DNA of 64,000 nt from Pseudomonas sp. LRP2-20 (lineage in GTDB: Bacteria > Pseudomonadota > Gammaproteobacteria > Pseudomonadales > Pseudomonadaceae): positions 4,966,001 through 5,030,000 of the forward strand of contig NZ_AP025944.1 in the NCBI RefSeq assembly GCF_024349685.1, written 5' to 3'. The notes beneath the pieces were generated by a model. That model was not told the DNA's origin. It was given only the letters and a program-made list of their open reading frames with translations, and ran no database searches. Both the position numbers and the translations under genes were made by a program. This document shows positions 7,992-16,444 of the stretch, one piece after another (position 1 is the first letter of the stretch; the number at the start of each line of letters is the position of its first letter).

Positions 7992-9467
7992 TCACTTTTT
8001 CTTGCCGCCTAGCAACGACCCCATCAACCCCCGCACCAACTGCCGCCCCAACTGATTGGCCGCCTGGCGCACCGCCGACTTGATCGCCTGCCCCGCCGCA
8101 CTCTGCAAAAAATCCCCTGCCTTGTCAGCGAAACTCTCTTCGTCCGCCTTCGGCACTGGCGCCGGTTCCGTCGGCTCACCTTTACGCTGGGTCAGCATTT
8201 CATACGCCGACTCCCGGTCAATCGCCTTGTCATACCGCCCCAGCAGGGGTGAAGCCGCAATCAACGCGCTGCGTTCGGCAGCACTCAATGGGCCGATCCG
8301 CGATTGCGGTGGCGCAATCAGCACCCGCTGAACCATCGCCGGCGTGCCCTTGTCTTCCAGAGTGCCGACCAACGCCTCGCCAATCCCCAGCTCGGTCAGC
8401 ACCGCCAGGCTATCGAACGCCGGGTTTGGGCGGAAGCCATCTGCCACAGCCCTGAGCGACTTCTGCTCCTTGGCGGTGAAGGCGCGCAGGCCGTGCTGGA
8501 TACGCAAGCCCAACTGGGCCAGCACGCTATCAGGCAGATCGCCCGGCGACTGGGTGACGAAATACACGCCAACGCCCTTGGAGCGGATCAGCCGTACCAC
8601 CTGCTCCAGGCGGTCCTGCAGCGCTTTCGGCGTGCCGTTGAACAACAGATGGGCCTCGTCGAAGAACAGCGCCAGTACCGGTTTGTCGGCATCACCGCGC
8701 TCCGGCAACTGCTCGAACAGTTCAGCCAGCAGCCACAGCAGGAAAGTCGCATACACCTTCGGCGCCTCATGCACCAGCCGGCTGGCGTCAAGCAGGTGGA
8801 TACGCCCACGGCCATCGGCACCCGGCCGCAACAGGTCTTCCAGTTGCAGCGCCGGCTCGCCAAACAGCGCCTCGGCACCCTGCTGCTCCAGGGTTGCCAG
8901 CCGACGCAGCAAGGCCTGGGTCGAGCCGGTGGTCATCAGCGCGCTGTCTTCGCCCAGCAGTTGCGGGTTGTCCTTCAGGTGCGCCAACAGGGCTTTGAGG
9001 TCTTTCAGGTCGAGCAGCAGCAAGCCTTCGCGATCCGCCACCTTGAACGCCGCATACAGCGCGGCCTGCTGGCTGTCGGTCAATTCCAGCAGGTTGCCGA
9101 GCAGCAAGGGGCCCATTTCGCTGAGGGTGGTACGCAACGGGTGGCCGGACTGCCCGGCCACATCCCAGAGCGTCACCGGATAGGCTTTGGGCGTATGTCC
9201 CAGCCAAGGCATGCCAGCGATTCGCTCAGCCACCTTGCCTTGTGGCGCACCTGCCACACCCAGGCCACACAGGTCGCCTTTGACGTCTGCCGCGAACACC
9301 GCCACACCGGCGTCGCTGAACACTTCCGCCAGGTGCTGCAGGGTCACGGTCTTGCCGGTACCGGTAGCCCCGGCGACCAGGCCGTGGCGATTGGCCAGGC
9401 GCATGGCTTGCTGCACTGGCTGACCACTGGGGTCAGCGCCTACAACTATGGTCGAAGTTTCCGACAT
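7992..9467 (-). CDS. HerA/YjgR-type ATPase (DUF853)
   Basis: A 491-residue cytoplasmic P-loop ATPase of the YjgR (DUF853) family, related to the HerA/FtsK helicases. The Walker A GATGTGKT is near residue 33, the Walker B-like LALFFDEAHLLF is near 260, and a sensor-type QSPGDLPD follows near 308. The C-terminus is rich in alanine, glycine and lysine and ends GGKKK. Members of this family are inferred to act as DNA translocases, but their cellular role is not established. The start at 9467 (MSETSTIVV) is preferred to an in-frame ATG three codons upstream, because a GGGG ribosome-site candidate is better spaced for it. It is divergent from the chemoreceptor gene. Confidence 0.85.
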   Translation of the reverse strand: MSETSTIVVGADPSGQPVQQAMRLANRHGLVAGATGTGKTVTLQHLAEVFSDAGVAVFAADVKGDLCGLGVAGAPQGKVAERIAGMPWLGHTPKAYPVTLWDVAGQSGHPLRTTLSEMGPLLLGNLLELTDSQQAALYAAFKVADREGLLLLDLKDLKALLAHLKDNPQLLGEDSALMTTGSTQALLRRLATLEQQGAEALFGEPALQLEDLLRPGADGRGRIHLLDASRLVHEAPKVYATFLLWLLAELFEQLPERGDADKPVLALFFDEAHLLFNGTPKALQDRLEQVVRLIRSKGVGVYFVTQSPGDLPDSVLAQLGLRIQHGLRAFTAKEQKSLRAVADGFRPNPAFDSLAVLTELGIGEALVGTLEDKGTPAMVQRVLIAPPQSRIGPLSAAERSALIAASPLLGRYDKAIDRESAYEMLTQRKGEPTEPAPVPKADEESFADKAGDFLQSAAGQAIKSAVRQAANQLGRQLVRGLMGSLLGGKKK

Positions 9468-9630
9468 CTCTCTCATCCCCGCTCAAGCTTTGGCTTAATT
9501 CAGCCGATACCGTTGGGTGATATTCGCCTTAATAGACAGGAGCAACCGAAAAGGACTTTTCGGGATTTGCACTGCTTGCAGCGATACCGTGCGAACGCCC
9601 GATAAAAACCTTAGCGGAACCGATTACGCC

Positions 9631-11505
9631 ATGAACAAAAACCTGCGTTTCAGCCATAAGATCCTTTTGGCTGCGTCATTGATCGTGATACTCGCCTTCA
9701 GCCTGTTCACCCTTTACAACGATTACCTCCAGCGTAATGCGATCCGCGAGAATCTGGAGAATTATCTGGCTGAAATGGGCGAATCCACTTCGACCAACAT
9801 CCGCAACCTGTTCGATGGCCGTATCAAACTGGTGGAAAACCTGGCGCAGAACATTGCCCAGCAACCGGCCAATGCCGAAACACTGATGGGCCAGAATGCC
9901 CTGATCTCGAGTTTCCTCACGGTCTACCTTGGCAAGGTCGATGGTGGTTTCAGCGTGCGCCCGGACGCCAAGATGCCTGACGGCTATGACCCGCGCACCC
10001 GCCCTTGGTACAAGGACGGCATGAACGCTCAGGGCGTGATTCTCACCGAGCCTTACATCGACCTGACCACCAACAAGATGGTCATCGGTATCCTGAGCAA
10101 GGTCTCCGCCAGCGTCGGCGTAGTCGGTGGCGACCTCGCCCTCGACGGCCTGGTGCAGATCATCAACTCGCTGAACTTCGGCGGCATGGGTTATGCGTTC
10201 CTGGTCAACGACCAGGGCAAGATCCTGGTCCACCCGGACAAGGAACTGGTCATGAAGTCGCTGTCGGACCTGTTCCCGCAGCACACGCCGAAACTGTCCG
10301 GCGAGCTGACCGAAGTCGACGCCAACGGCCAGGCCCGCCTGCTGACCTTCACCCCGATCAAGGGCCTGCCTTCGGCCAACTGGTACATCGGCCTGTCGGT
10401 GGACAAGGACAAGGCCTTTGCCATGCTCAGCACCTTCCGCACCTCGGCGGTGATCGCCACCCTGGTGGCCGTGGTGATCATCATCGGCCTGCTCGGCCTG
10501 CTGATCCGCGTGCTGATGCAGCCGTTGCACACCATGACCCGCGCCATGGAGGACATCGCCGAAGGTGAAGGCGACCTGACCAAGCGCCTGAGCATCCACA
10601 ACCACGACGAGTTCGGCATTCTCGGCAAGGCCTTCAACCGCTTCGTCGAACGCATCCACGGCTCGATCCGCGAAGTGTCGTCGGCGACCGAGCAGGTCAA
10701 TGAAGTGGCCCTGCGCGTCATCAGCGCCTCTAACTCGTCGATGGCCAATTCCGACGAGCAGTCCAACCGCACCAACAGTGTCGCCGCAGCCATCAACGAA
10801 CTCGGCGCCGCCGCCCAGGAAATCGCCGGCAATGCCGCCCAGGCCTCTCAGCACGCCAGCTCCGCGCGCCTGCTGGCCGAGGAAGGCCAGCAAGTGGTGG
10901 AGCGCAACATCGCGGCAATGAACCGCCTGTCTGACCTGATCGTCACGTCGAGCGCGCACATCGAGACGCTCAACAGCAAGACCGTGAACATCGGCCAGAT
11001 CCTCGAGGTGATCACCAGCATTTCCCAGCAGACCAACCTGCTGGCGCTCAACGCCGCGATCGAAGCGGCCCGCGCCGGTGAGGCCGGGCGTGGCTTTGCC
11101 GTGGTCGCCGACGAAGTCCGCAACCTCGCGCACCGCACCCAGGAGTCGGCGCAGCAGGTACAGACCATGATCGAAGAGCTGCAGGTCGGTGCCCGCGAGT
11201 CGGTCGACACCATGGGCCAGAGCCAGCGCCACAGCCAGGACAGCATGCAGATCGCCAACCAGGCCGGCGAGCGCCTGGACAGCGTGACCGTGCGCATCGG
11301 CGAGATCGACGGCATGAACCAGTCGGTGGCCACCGCCACCGAAGAGCAGACTGCCGTGGTCGACTCGATCAACATGGACATCAACGAGATCAACATGCTC
11401 AACCAGGAAGGTGTCGAGAACCTGCAGGCCACCCTGCGTGCCTGCTCGGACCTGGAGCAGCAGGCCACCCGCCTGAAACACCTGGTCGGCAGCTTCCGCA
11501 TCTGA
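9631..11505 (+). CDS. mcpG: methyl-accepting chemotaxis receptor with dCache ligand domain (McpG/PctC type)
   Basis: A 624-residue chemoreceptor: membrane segment at about 11-30, periplasmic dCache domain about 35-275, second membrane segment about 278-300, HAMP, and a cytoplasmic signalling domain with the hairpin tip [19 protein letters not shown]. The amine-binding residues of amino-acid-type dCache domains are present as Y119, R124, W126, Y127, Y142, D144 and D168 ([20 protein letters not shown]). In P. putida KT2440 the receptor in this position (PP1371) was described as McpG, specific for GABA; assignment of that ligand here is by context and similarity from memory. Start [10 protein letters not shown]; the frame upstream is not convincing. 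Confidence 0.85.
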   Translation: MNKNLRFSHKILLAASLIVILAFSLFTLYNDYLQRNAIRENLENYLAEMGESTSTNIRNLFDGRIKLVENLAQNIAQQPANAETLMGQNALISSFLTVYLGKVDGGFSVRPDAKMPDGYDPRTRPWYKDGMNAQGVILTEPYIDLTTNKMVIGILSKVSASVGVVGGDLALDGLVQIINSLNFGGMGYAFLVNDQGKILVHPDKELVMKSLSDLFPQHTPKLSGELTEVDANGQARLLTFTPIKGLPSANWYIGLSVDKDKAFAMLSTFRTSAVIATLVAVVIIIGLLGLLIRVLMQPLHTMTRAMEDIAEGEGDLTKRLSIHNHDEFGILGKAFNRFVERIHGSIREVSSATEQVNEVALRVISASNSSMANSDEQSNRTNSVAAAINELGAAAQEIAGNAAQASQHASSARLLAEEGQQVVERNIAAMNRLSDLIVTSSAHIETLNSKTVNIGQILEVITSISQQTNLLALNAAIEAARAGEAGRGFAVVADEVRNLAHRTQESAQQVQTMIEELQVGARESVDTMGQSQRHSQDSMQIANQAGERLDSVTVRIGEIDGMNQSVATATEEQTAVVDSINMDINEINMLNQEGVENLQATLRACSDLEQQATRLKHLVGSFRI

Positions 11506-11527
11506 CCTGAATCACCGCGTCGTACTT

Positions 11528-11609
11528 TTCGCGGGCAAGCCCGCTCCCACAGGTACCCCACAGCCCTACCGGCTGGTGCATGACCTGTGGGAGCGGGCTT
11601 GCCCGCGAA
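11528..11609. repeat. REP pair (perfect inverted)
   Basis: 27-base arms (TTCGCGGGCAAGCCCGCTCC then CACAGGT, and the exact complement) surround a 28-base loop. It lies between the chemoreceptor stop and the glycosyltransferase operon. Confidence 0.92.
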
Positions 11610-11721
11610 GATTGCAGCACTGCCCTCCCGCCCAACCCTGATCGAACAAACTATCCTTCTGGTAGGTCAACCTTTAGGCGCGTCATTGCCAGATGACAGA
11701 CCCAAAGACGATCCTGGAGGG

Positions 11722-12843
11722 ATGCTGATCGTGCACATCGCCGACATCACCATGTTCTACGCCCCGGCCAGCGGCGGCGTGCGGACGTACCTCGATGCCA
11801 AACACCACCGCCTCGACGCCTTACCGGGCGTGCGCCACAGCCTCCTGATCCCCGGCGCCAGCGCCAGCCATGCCGATGGTATCTACCAGGTCCCCGCTCC
11901 GCCGCTGCCATTCGGCAAGGGCTACCGTTTCCCGGTGCGCCTGGCCCCTTGGTGCAACGTGCTGCGCCGCCTGAAGCCCGACCTGATCGAAGTCGGCGAC
12001 CCCTACCTCACCGCCTGGGCCGCACTGGAAGCACGGCGCAAGCTCGACGTGCCGGTAATCGGCTTCTACCACTCCGACCTGCCGCTGCTGGTGAGCAACC
12101 GCATGGGCAACTGGTTCACGCCCAATGTCGAAGCCTATGTCAGCAAGCTGTATGGCAATTTCGACCGGGTGCTGGCGCCGAGCCTGGTGATGGCCGACAA
12201 GCTGCGCCGCCTGGGGGTGCGCGACGTGCACGTGCAGCGCCTGGGTGTCGACCTGGAAACCTTCCACCCCGACCATCGCGACCCACACCTGCGGGCCCAG
12301 CTGGGCATCGCCGATACCAGCCGCCTGCTCATCTACGCCGGGCGCGGCTCACGGGAAAAGAACCTGCCGGTGCTGCTCGAATGCATGCAACACCTGGGGC
12401 GCCCCTATCACCTGTTGCTGGTCGGTTCGAACATGCCGGCCAACGTGCCCGAGAACGTCAGCGTCATCGACCAGTTCCGCCCGCCGCAGGAAGTCGCGCG
12501 CCTGATGGCCAGTGCCGACTTGCTGGTGCATGCCGGCGACCAGGAAACCTTCGGCCTGGTCATCCTCGAAGCCATGGCCAGTGCCACGCCGGTCGTCGCG
12601 GTTCGCGCCGGGGCCTTTGGCGAGATCGTCAACGAGCACTGCGGCCGCCTGTGCCGGGCCAACGATGGCCAGGCCATGGCCCTGGCCGTGCGCGAAGCAT
12701 TCGAGGCCGGTGTGCACAGGCTCGGCGCCCAGGCCCGTCAGCATGTGGAACAACATTACTCGTGGGACAAGGTGGTGGCCGGCTTGCTGCAACACTACCA
12801 GGCAGTGCTCGGCCATCAGCCTCAGGTGCGCGCCCATGGCTGA
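11722..12843 (+). CDS. GT4-family glycosyltransferase
   Basis: A 373-residue GT-B fold retaining glycosyltransferase of family GT4, with no signal peptide or membrane segment. The N-terminal domain begins LIVHIADITMFYAPASGGVR (the glycine-rich acceptor loop) and the C-terminal domain carries the E-x7-E signature as E275 and E283 (ETFGLVILE) followed by GAFGEIV. The ATG at 11722 follows CTGGAGGG. The next gene overlaps its end by 8 bases, so the three genes to 14589 form one operon. Sequence style resembles mannosyl/glucosyltransferases acting on lipid acceptors, but the donor and acceptor cannot be read from sequence. Confidence 0.85.
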   Translation: MLIVHIADITMFYAPASGGVRTYLDAKHHRLDALPGVRHSLLIPGASASHADGIYQVPAPPLPFGKGYRFPVRLAPWCNVLRRLKPDLIEVGDPYLTAWAALEARRKLDVPVIGFYHSDLPLLVSNRMGNWFTPNVEAYVSKLYGNFDRVLAPSLVMADKLRRLGVRDVHVQRLGVDLETFHPDHRDPHLRAQLGIADTSRLLIYAGRGSREKNLPVLLECMQHLGRPYHLLLVGSNMPANVPENVSVIDQFRPPQEVARLMASADLLVHAGDQETFGLVILEAMASATPVVAVRAGAFGEIVNEHCGRLCRANDGQAMALAVREAFEAGVHRLGAQARQHVEQHYSWDKVVAGLLQHYQAVLGHQPQVRAHG

Positions 12844-13600
12844 ACTCGACTGTGCACCGCGCAGCCTGATGCTGGTGCTGCACGATATCGCACCGGAAAC
12901 CTGGCCGGACTATCAGCCGTTCGTGCAGGCCGTGGACGAGATGGGCAATGTGCCGATGACCTGGCTGGTGGTGCCAGACTTTCATCACCGCAACCCACTG
13001 ACCCGCTCACCGACCTTCTGCCGCCTGCTCGAACGGCGCCTGGCGCGGGGTGACGAACTGGCGCTGCACGGCTTCTATCACGCCGACGACGGCCCCACGC
13101 CGCGCAGCCTCGGTGAATACTTCATGCGGCGCATCTACACCCACGAAGGCGAATTCTATGCCCTTGATCAGGCGCAAGCCCTGCAGCGTCTGGAACAAGG
13201 CCTGGCGCTGTTCGCCGAGCAAGGCTGGCCAGTGGCCGGTTTTGTCGCACCAGCCTGGCTGATGAGCCAGGGCACCCGGCAGGCCCTTAGCCAGCTGCCG
13301 CTGCGGTACACCAGCACGCCCCAGCACCTTTATCGCTTGCCGGACTTCACCGCGTTCGAGGCGCCAGGGCTGGTATGGAGCGCACGCAGCGCCTGGCGCC
13401 GGGGGCTGTCAAAAGTGGTCTGCGATTGGCAGTGTCGGCGCTGGCGCACGGCCACAACCCTGCGCCTGGGCTTGCACCCGGTGGACATGCGCCACCACTC
13501 AGCGCGCAACTACTGGCTGCGCACCCTCGACAACCTGCTGCTGCAAGGCCGTGAGCCGCTGACCAAGTCGGCCTGGCTGGAGCGGCAGGTGATCGCATGA
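12836..13600 (+). CDS. polysaccharide deacetylase-like protein (DUF2334)
   Basis: A 254-residue protein of the DUF2334 branch of the NodB-like deacetylases. The family motifs are visible: LHDIAPETW near residue 15 (H16-D17, metal binding), RGDELALHGFYH near residue 75, and VAPAW near 140. No signal peptide is present, so the enzyme should act in the cytoplasm or on lipid-linked substrates at the inner face. It overlaps the glycosyltransferase by 8 bases and the following membrane protein by 4 (ATGA), which implies translational coupling. The substrate is unknown; N-acetyl-sugar de-N-acetylation is an inference from the family. Confidence 0.8.
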   Translation: MAELDCAPRSLMLVLHDIAPETWPDYQPFVQAVDEMGNVPMTWLVVPDFHHRNPLTRSPTFCRLLERRLARGDELALHGFYHADDGPTPRSLGEYFMRRIYTHEGEFYALDQAQALQRLEQGLALFAEQGWPVAGFVAPAWLMSQGTRQALSQLPLRYTSTPQHLYRLPDFTAFEAPGLVWSARSAWRRGLSKVVCDWQCRRWRTATTLRLGLHPVDMRHHSARNYWLRTLDNLLLQGREPLTKSAWLERQVIA

Positions 13601-14589
13601 ACCGCCTCGGCTGGCTGGCCCTGGCACTGGCTGCTGCCTTGATGGTACCGGCGCTGCTCGGTGGCAACCAGCTGCTGCCCAGGCTGGCGGCCTTCGACAA
13701 CAGGCTGTTGCTGGTGCTGCTCGGCATGATCCTGCTGTGCTGGGTGATCAATGCCATCCGCCTGCGCCTGCTGCTCGGCCGGCAAGCGGCGCAGCTTGGC
13801 CGTGTGCGCAGCCTCGGCGTGGTGATGGCCACCGAGTTCGCCATCTGCACCACCCCTGGCGGCAGCGGTGGGCCGATCACCCTCATGGCCCTGCTCGCCC
13901 GTGACCGCATCGGCCCGGCACGCAGCGGTGCGGTGTTTGCCATGGATCAGTTGAACGATTTGCTGTTCTTTTTCTGCGCCATGCTGGCGATCGCCGGCTA
14001 TGCCCTGTTCCACAGTCTTGGTCGCAGCCAGCAAAGCATGCTGCTGGGCAGCGCACTGCTGCTGTGCGCGGCCTTGGCCATGATCGTGGTGCTGTTGCGT
14101 TACCGCCGGGCGGTGATGCGCTTCAACGGCCGCATGCTGCAACGCCTGGGCATGCCCGGCCGGCGCAGACGCCGCTGGGCCCGCAAGGCGCTGCATTTCA
14201 TCGACGCCCTGGCACAGACTTGGCAGTTGCCCAAACGCACCCTGGCGCTGGTGTTCAGCCTTACCTGCCTGCACTGGAGCCTGCGCTACAGCGTGCTGTA
14301 CCTGGTGCTGCAAGGCCTGGGGGCGGAGCTGTCGTGGATCCCGAGTTTCCTGGTGCAGATGCTGTCGCTCAGCGCCGGGCAATTCAGCCTGCTACCGGGG
14401 GGTGCCGGTGCTGCCGAGCTGACCTCGGCCAGCCTGCTGACGCCACTGGTGGGCAGTTCCACAGCCGCGGCGGCGATCCTGATCTGGCGGGCGATCACTT
14501 ACTACTTTTATCTGCTGGCGGGCGGGCCGGTGTTTGTCTGCCTGCTGGCGCGTCCGTTGCTGGAGCGCTGGCGGCGTCAGACGGGTTGA
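13597..14589 (+). CDS. flippase-like integral membrane protein (LPG synthase TM region/UPF0104)
   Basis: A 330-residue multi-spanning inner-membrane protein of the UPF0104/lysylphosphatidylglycerol-synthase membrane-domain superfamily (YbhN-like), lacking the C-terminal aminoacyl-transfer domain of MprF. Hallmarks are TTPGGSGGPITLMALLARD near residue 85 and LLPGGAGAAELTSASLL near residue 265. It is the last gene of an overlapping three-gene operon with a GT4 enzyme and a DUF2334 deacetylase, which suggests it moves or presents the glycolipid that these two make. Its 3' end overlaps a small minus-strand gene. Confidence 0.82.
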   Translation: MNRLGWLALALAAALMVPALLGGNQLLPRLAAFDNRLLLVLLGMILLCWVINAIRLRLLLGRQAAQLGRVRSLGVVMATEFAICTTPGGSGGPITLMALLARDRIGPARSGAVFAMDQLNDLLFFFCAMLAIAGYALFHSLGRSQQSMLLGSALLLCAALAMIVVLLRYRRAVMRFNGRMLQRLGMPGRRRRRWARKALHFIDALAQTWQLPKRTLALVFSLTCLHWSLRYSVLYLVLQGLGAELSWIPSFLVQMLSLSAGQFSLLPGGAGAAELTSASLLTPLVGSSTAAAAILIWRAITYYFYLLAGGPVFVCLLARPLLERWRRQTG

Positions 14590-14725
14590 GCTGGCGCCAG
14601 AGCTCGGCGGCGTCCGGGAAGTCGGTGCCGTCTTCGTCGCTCAGGGACTCGGGGTCGTAGCGGGCCAGGCAACCTTCACCCAAGGTAGGGGGTGGTGACG
14701 CGGTGGGATTATTACGCTTGGCCAT
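14495..14725 (-). CDS. small proline-rich hypothetical protein
   Basis: A 76-residue protein, MAKRNNPTASPPPTLGEGCL at its start, with an acidic middle (ESLSDEDGTDFPDAAELW) and a proline/alanine-rich tail. Its 3' third is antisense to the last 95 bases of the flippase-like gene. A GAGAG element lies about 9 bases before the ATG. I lean toward a real gene because the N-terminal half has a composition and punctuation unlike a shadow frame and I remember similar Pseudomonas proteins, but no domain is recognisable. Confidence 0.5.
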   Translation of the reverse strand: MAKRNNPTASPPPTLGEGCLARYDPESLSDEDGTDFPDAAELWRQLNPSDAASAPATDAPAGRQTPARPPADKSSK

Positions 14726-14740
14726 GGATTACTCTCGATT

Positions 14741-14841
14741 GGGGGCGCTTCGCGCCCCATCGCCGGCAAGCGCGGCTCCCACAAGGACTGCGCTGCTTTG
14801 GGAGCCGCGCTTGCCGGCGATGGGCTGCACAGCAGCCCCCA
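14741..14841. repeat. REP-type pair, CGCCGGCAAG variant, with adjacent hairpin
   Basis: GGGGCGCTTCGCGCCCC forms a hairpin next to an inverted pair with arms ATCGCCGGCAAGCGCGGCTC and its complement. This is a second sequence class of REP, also seen at 29266 and 59395. It separates the small gene and the end of purU. Confidence 0.85.
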
Positions 14842-14848
14842 TGCGCTA

Positions 14849-15700
14849 TCAGTCGAATACCACGGTCTTGTTGCCGTGCACCAGAACGCGATCTTCAAGG
14901 TGATAGCGCAGGCCGCGGGCGAGCACCATCTTCTCGACGTCACGGCCGAAGCGGACCATGTCTTCGATGCTGTCGGCGTGGCTCACACGCACCACGTCCT
15001 GCTCGATGATCGGGCCGGCGTCCAGCTCTTCGGTCACGTAGTGGCAGGTCGCACCGATCAGCTTCACGCCACGCAGGGCCGCCTGGTGGTAAGGCTTGGC
15101 ACCGACGAACGACGGCAGGAAGCTGTGGTGGATATTGATGACCTTCTCGGCATAGTCCTGGCACAACTGCGGCGGCAGGATTTGCATGTAACGCGCCAGT
15201 ACCACCACGTCAGCCGAGTGCTCCTGCACCAGACGCGACACTTCGGCAAAAGCCGGGGCCTTGTCCTTGGGGTCTACCGGTACGTGGAAGAACGGAATGC
15301 CGTGCCACTCGACCATGCTGCGCAGGTCGTTGTGGTTGGAAATCACACAAGGGATCTCGCAATCCAGTTCATCGGTGTGCCAGCGGTGCAGCAGGTCGGC
15401 CAGGCAGTGCGATTCGCGGCTGGCCATCAGCACCACGCGCTTCTTCTGCGCCGAGTCGGTGATACGCCAGGTCATGGAGAACTCTTCGGCGATCGGCGCA
15501 AAGGCTTCGCGGAACGCCTCGATACCGAATGGCAGCGATTCAGCACGGATTTCATGGCGCATGAAGAACCAGCCGCTCTGCTCATCGGAGTGGTGGCTGG
15601 CTTCGTTGATCCAGCCATTGTACAAGGCCAGGAAATTACTGACTTTCGCCACGATGCCAACACGGTCGGGGCAGGCGATCACCAGACGATAGGTGCGCAT
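14849..15700 (-). CDS. purU: formyltetrahydrofolate deformylase
   Basis: A 283-residue enzyme that hydrolyses 10-formyl-tetrahydrofolate to formate and tetrahydrofolate, balancing one-carbon pools. It has an N-terminal ACT domain (residues about 4-80, YRLVIACPDRVGIVAKVSNF) and a C-terminal formyltransferase domain with the catalytic Asn-His-Asp set in VINIHHSFLPSF and EELDAGPIIEQD. Length is typical. Transcribed alone, divergent from mvaT across a 296-base AT-rich spacer. Confidence 0.95.
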   Translation of the reverse strand: MRTYRLVIACPDRVGIVAKVSNFLALYNGWINEASHHSDEQSGWFFMRHEIRAESLPFGIEAFREAFAPIAEEFSMTWRITDSAQKKRVVLMASRESHCLADLLHRWHTDELDCEIPCVISNHNDLRSMVEWHGIPFFHVPVDPKDKAPAFAEVSRLVQEHSADVVVLARYMQILPPQLCQDYAEKVINIHHSFLPSFVGAKPYHQAALRGVKLIGATCHYVTEELDAGPIIEQDVVRVSHADSIEDMVRFGRDVEKMVLARGLRYHLEDRVLVHGNKTVVFD

Positions 15701-15928
15701 GAATTAAGACTCCAGAACTTCGCAAAGGCGCTCATTCTAGCGGCCCGACCAGAAAAACGCAGTAAGCATTGCACCCGCCGGTAGCCGCAGGCCGGCAAAG
15801 GCAGTGTATGAGCCAGGCTGACGACAGCCTGATGGCATTCAGGACCAACTGCAGGGCATATGTAAATTTTTCTTAATCTTGAGATATTTTGTCACAGGGT
15901 TAATAACAGTTACGTGCCGAATAATATG

Positions 15929-15957
15929 TTTACTTGAGAGTATTGCCTGTCTATTAT
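15929..15957 (+). promoter_or_regulatory. candidate sigma-70 promoter of mvaT
   Basis: TTTACT and TATTAT are separated by 17 bases, about 40 bases before the mvaT start. The surrounding 15850-15960 stretch is markedly AT-rich compared with the rest of the window (ATTTTTCTTAATCTTGAGAT nearby). MvaT-type proteins prefer such DNA, so autorepression is plausible. Confidence 0.55.
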
Positions 15958-15996
15958 TGCTTCACACATTTCTGAACACGCATTAAGGAACACTCC

Positions 15997-16374
15997 ATGT
16001 CCCTGATCAACGAATACCGCGCTACCGAAGAAGCCATCAAGGAACTTCAGGCCCGCCTGGCCAACCTGTCTCAGGATGACAAGCTGAAGAAAGAACTGGA
16101 GTTCGAAGGCAAACTGCGCACCCTGATGGGCGAATACTCCAAGTCGCTGCGCGACGTCATCGCCCTGCTCGACCCGGAATCGAAACTGAGCAAAGCCCCA
16201 CGCGGTGCTGCCAAACCTGTCGCCACCAAACGTGCGCGCAAGGTCAAGCAATACAAGAACCCGCACAACGGTGAAGTGATCGAAACCAAAGGCGGCAACC
16301 ACAAGACCCTGAAAGAATGGAAAGCCAAATGGGGTAGTGATGAGGTTGAACGCTGGGCGACCCTGCTGGACTGA
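15997..16374 (+). CDS. mvaT: H-NS-type xenogeneic silencer MvaT (TurA in P. putida)
   Basis: A 125-residue nucleoid protein that oligomerises along AT-rich DNA and silences horizontally acquired genes. The N-terminal half is a coiled coil (residues about 5-60, ATEEAIKELQARLANLSQDD), followed by a basic linker (KRARKVKQYKNP) and the DNA-binding domain with the AT-hook-like GNHKTLKEWKAKWG near residue 100. In P. putida the gene beside purU is turA, one of several mvaT paralogues. An intrinsic terminator shared with sbcB follows. Confidence 0.95.
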   Translation: MSLINEYRATEEAIKELQARLANLSQDDKLKKELEFEGKLRTLMGEYSKSLRDVIALLDPESKLSKAPRGAAKPVATKRARKVKQYKNPHNGEVIETKGGNHKTLKEWKAKWGSDEVERWATLLD

Positions 16375-16405
16375 TTGTCCACACTAAAGCGCTGCATATA
16401 CATAC

Positions 16406-16436
16406 AAAAACGCCGGCATGAAGCCGGCGTTTTTGT
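16406..16436. terminator. bidirectional terminator between mvaT and sbcB
   Basis: AAAAACGCCGGC and GCCGGCGTTTTT pair around ATGAA. It has A- and T-runs on both sides and lies between two convergent genes. Confidence 0.9.
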
Positions 16437-16444
16437 TTGCTCAC

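Noticed and set aside
9590..9610. CCCGATAA before the chemoreceptor as a flagellar sigma-28 -10
   Set aside because: The -35 TAAAGTTT is missing at the needed 11-base distance.
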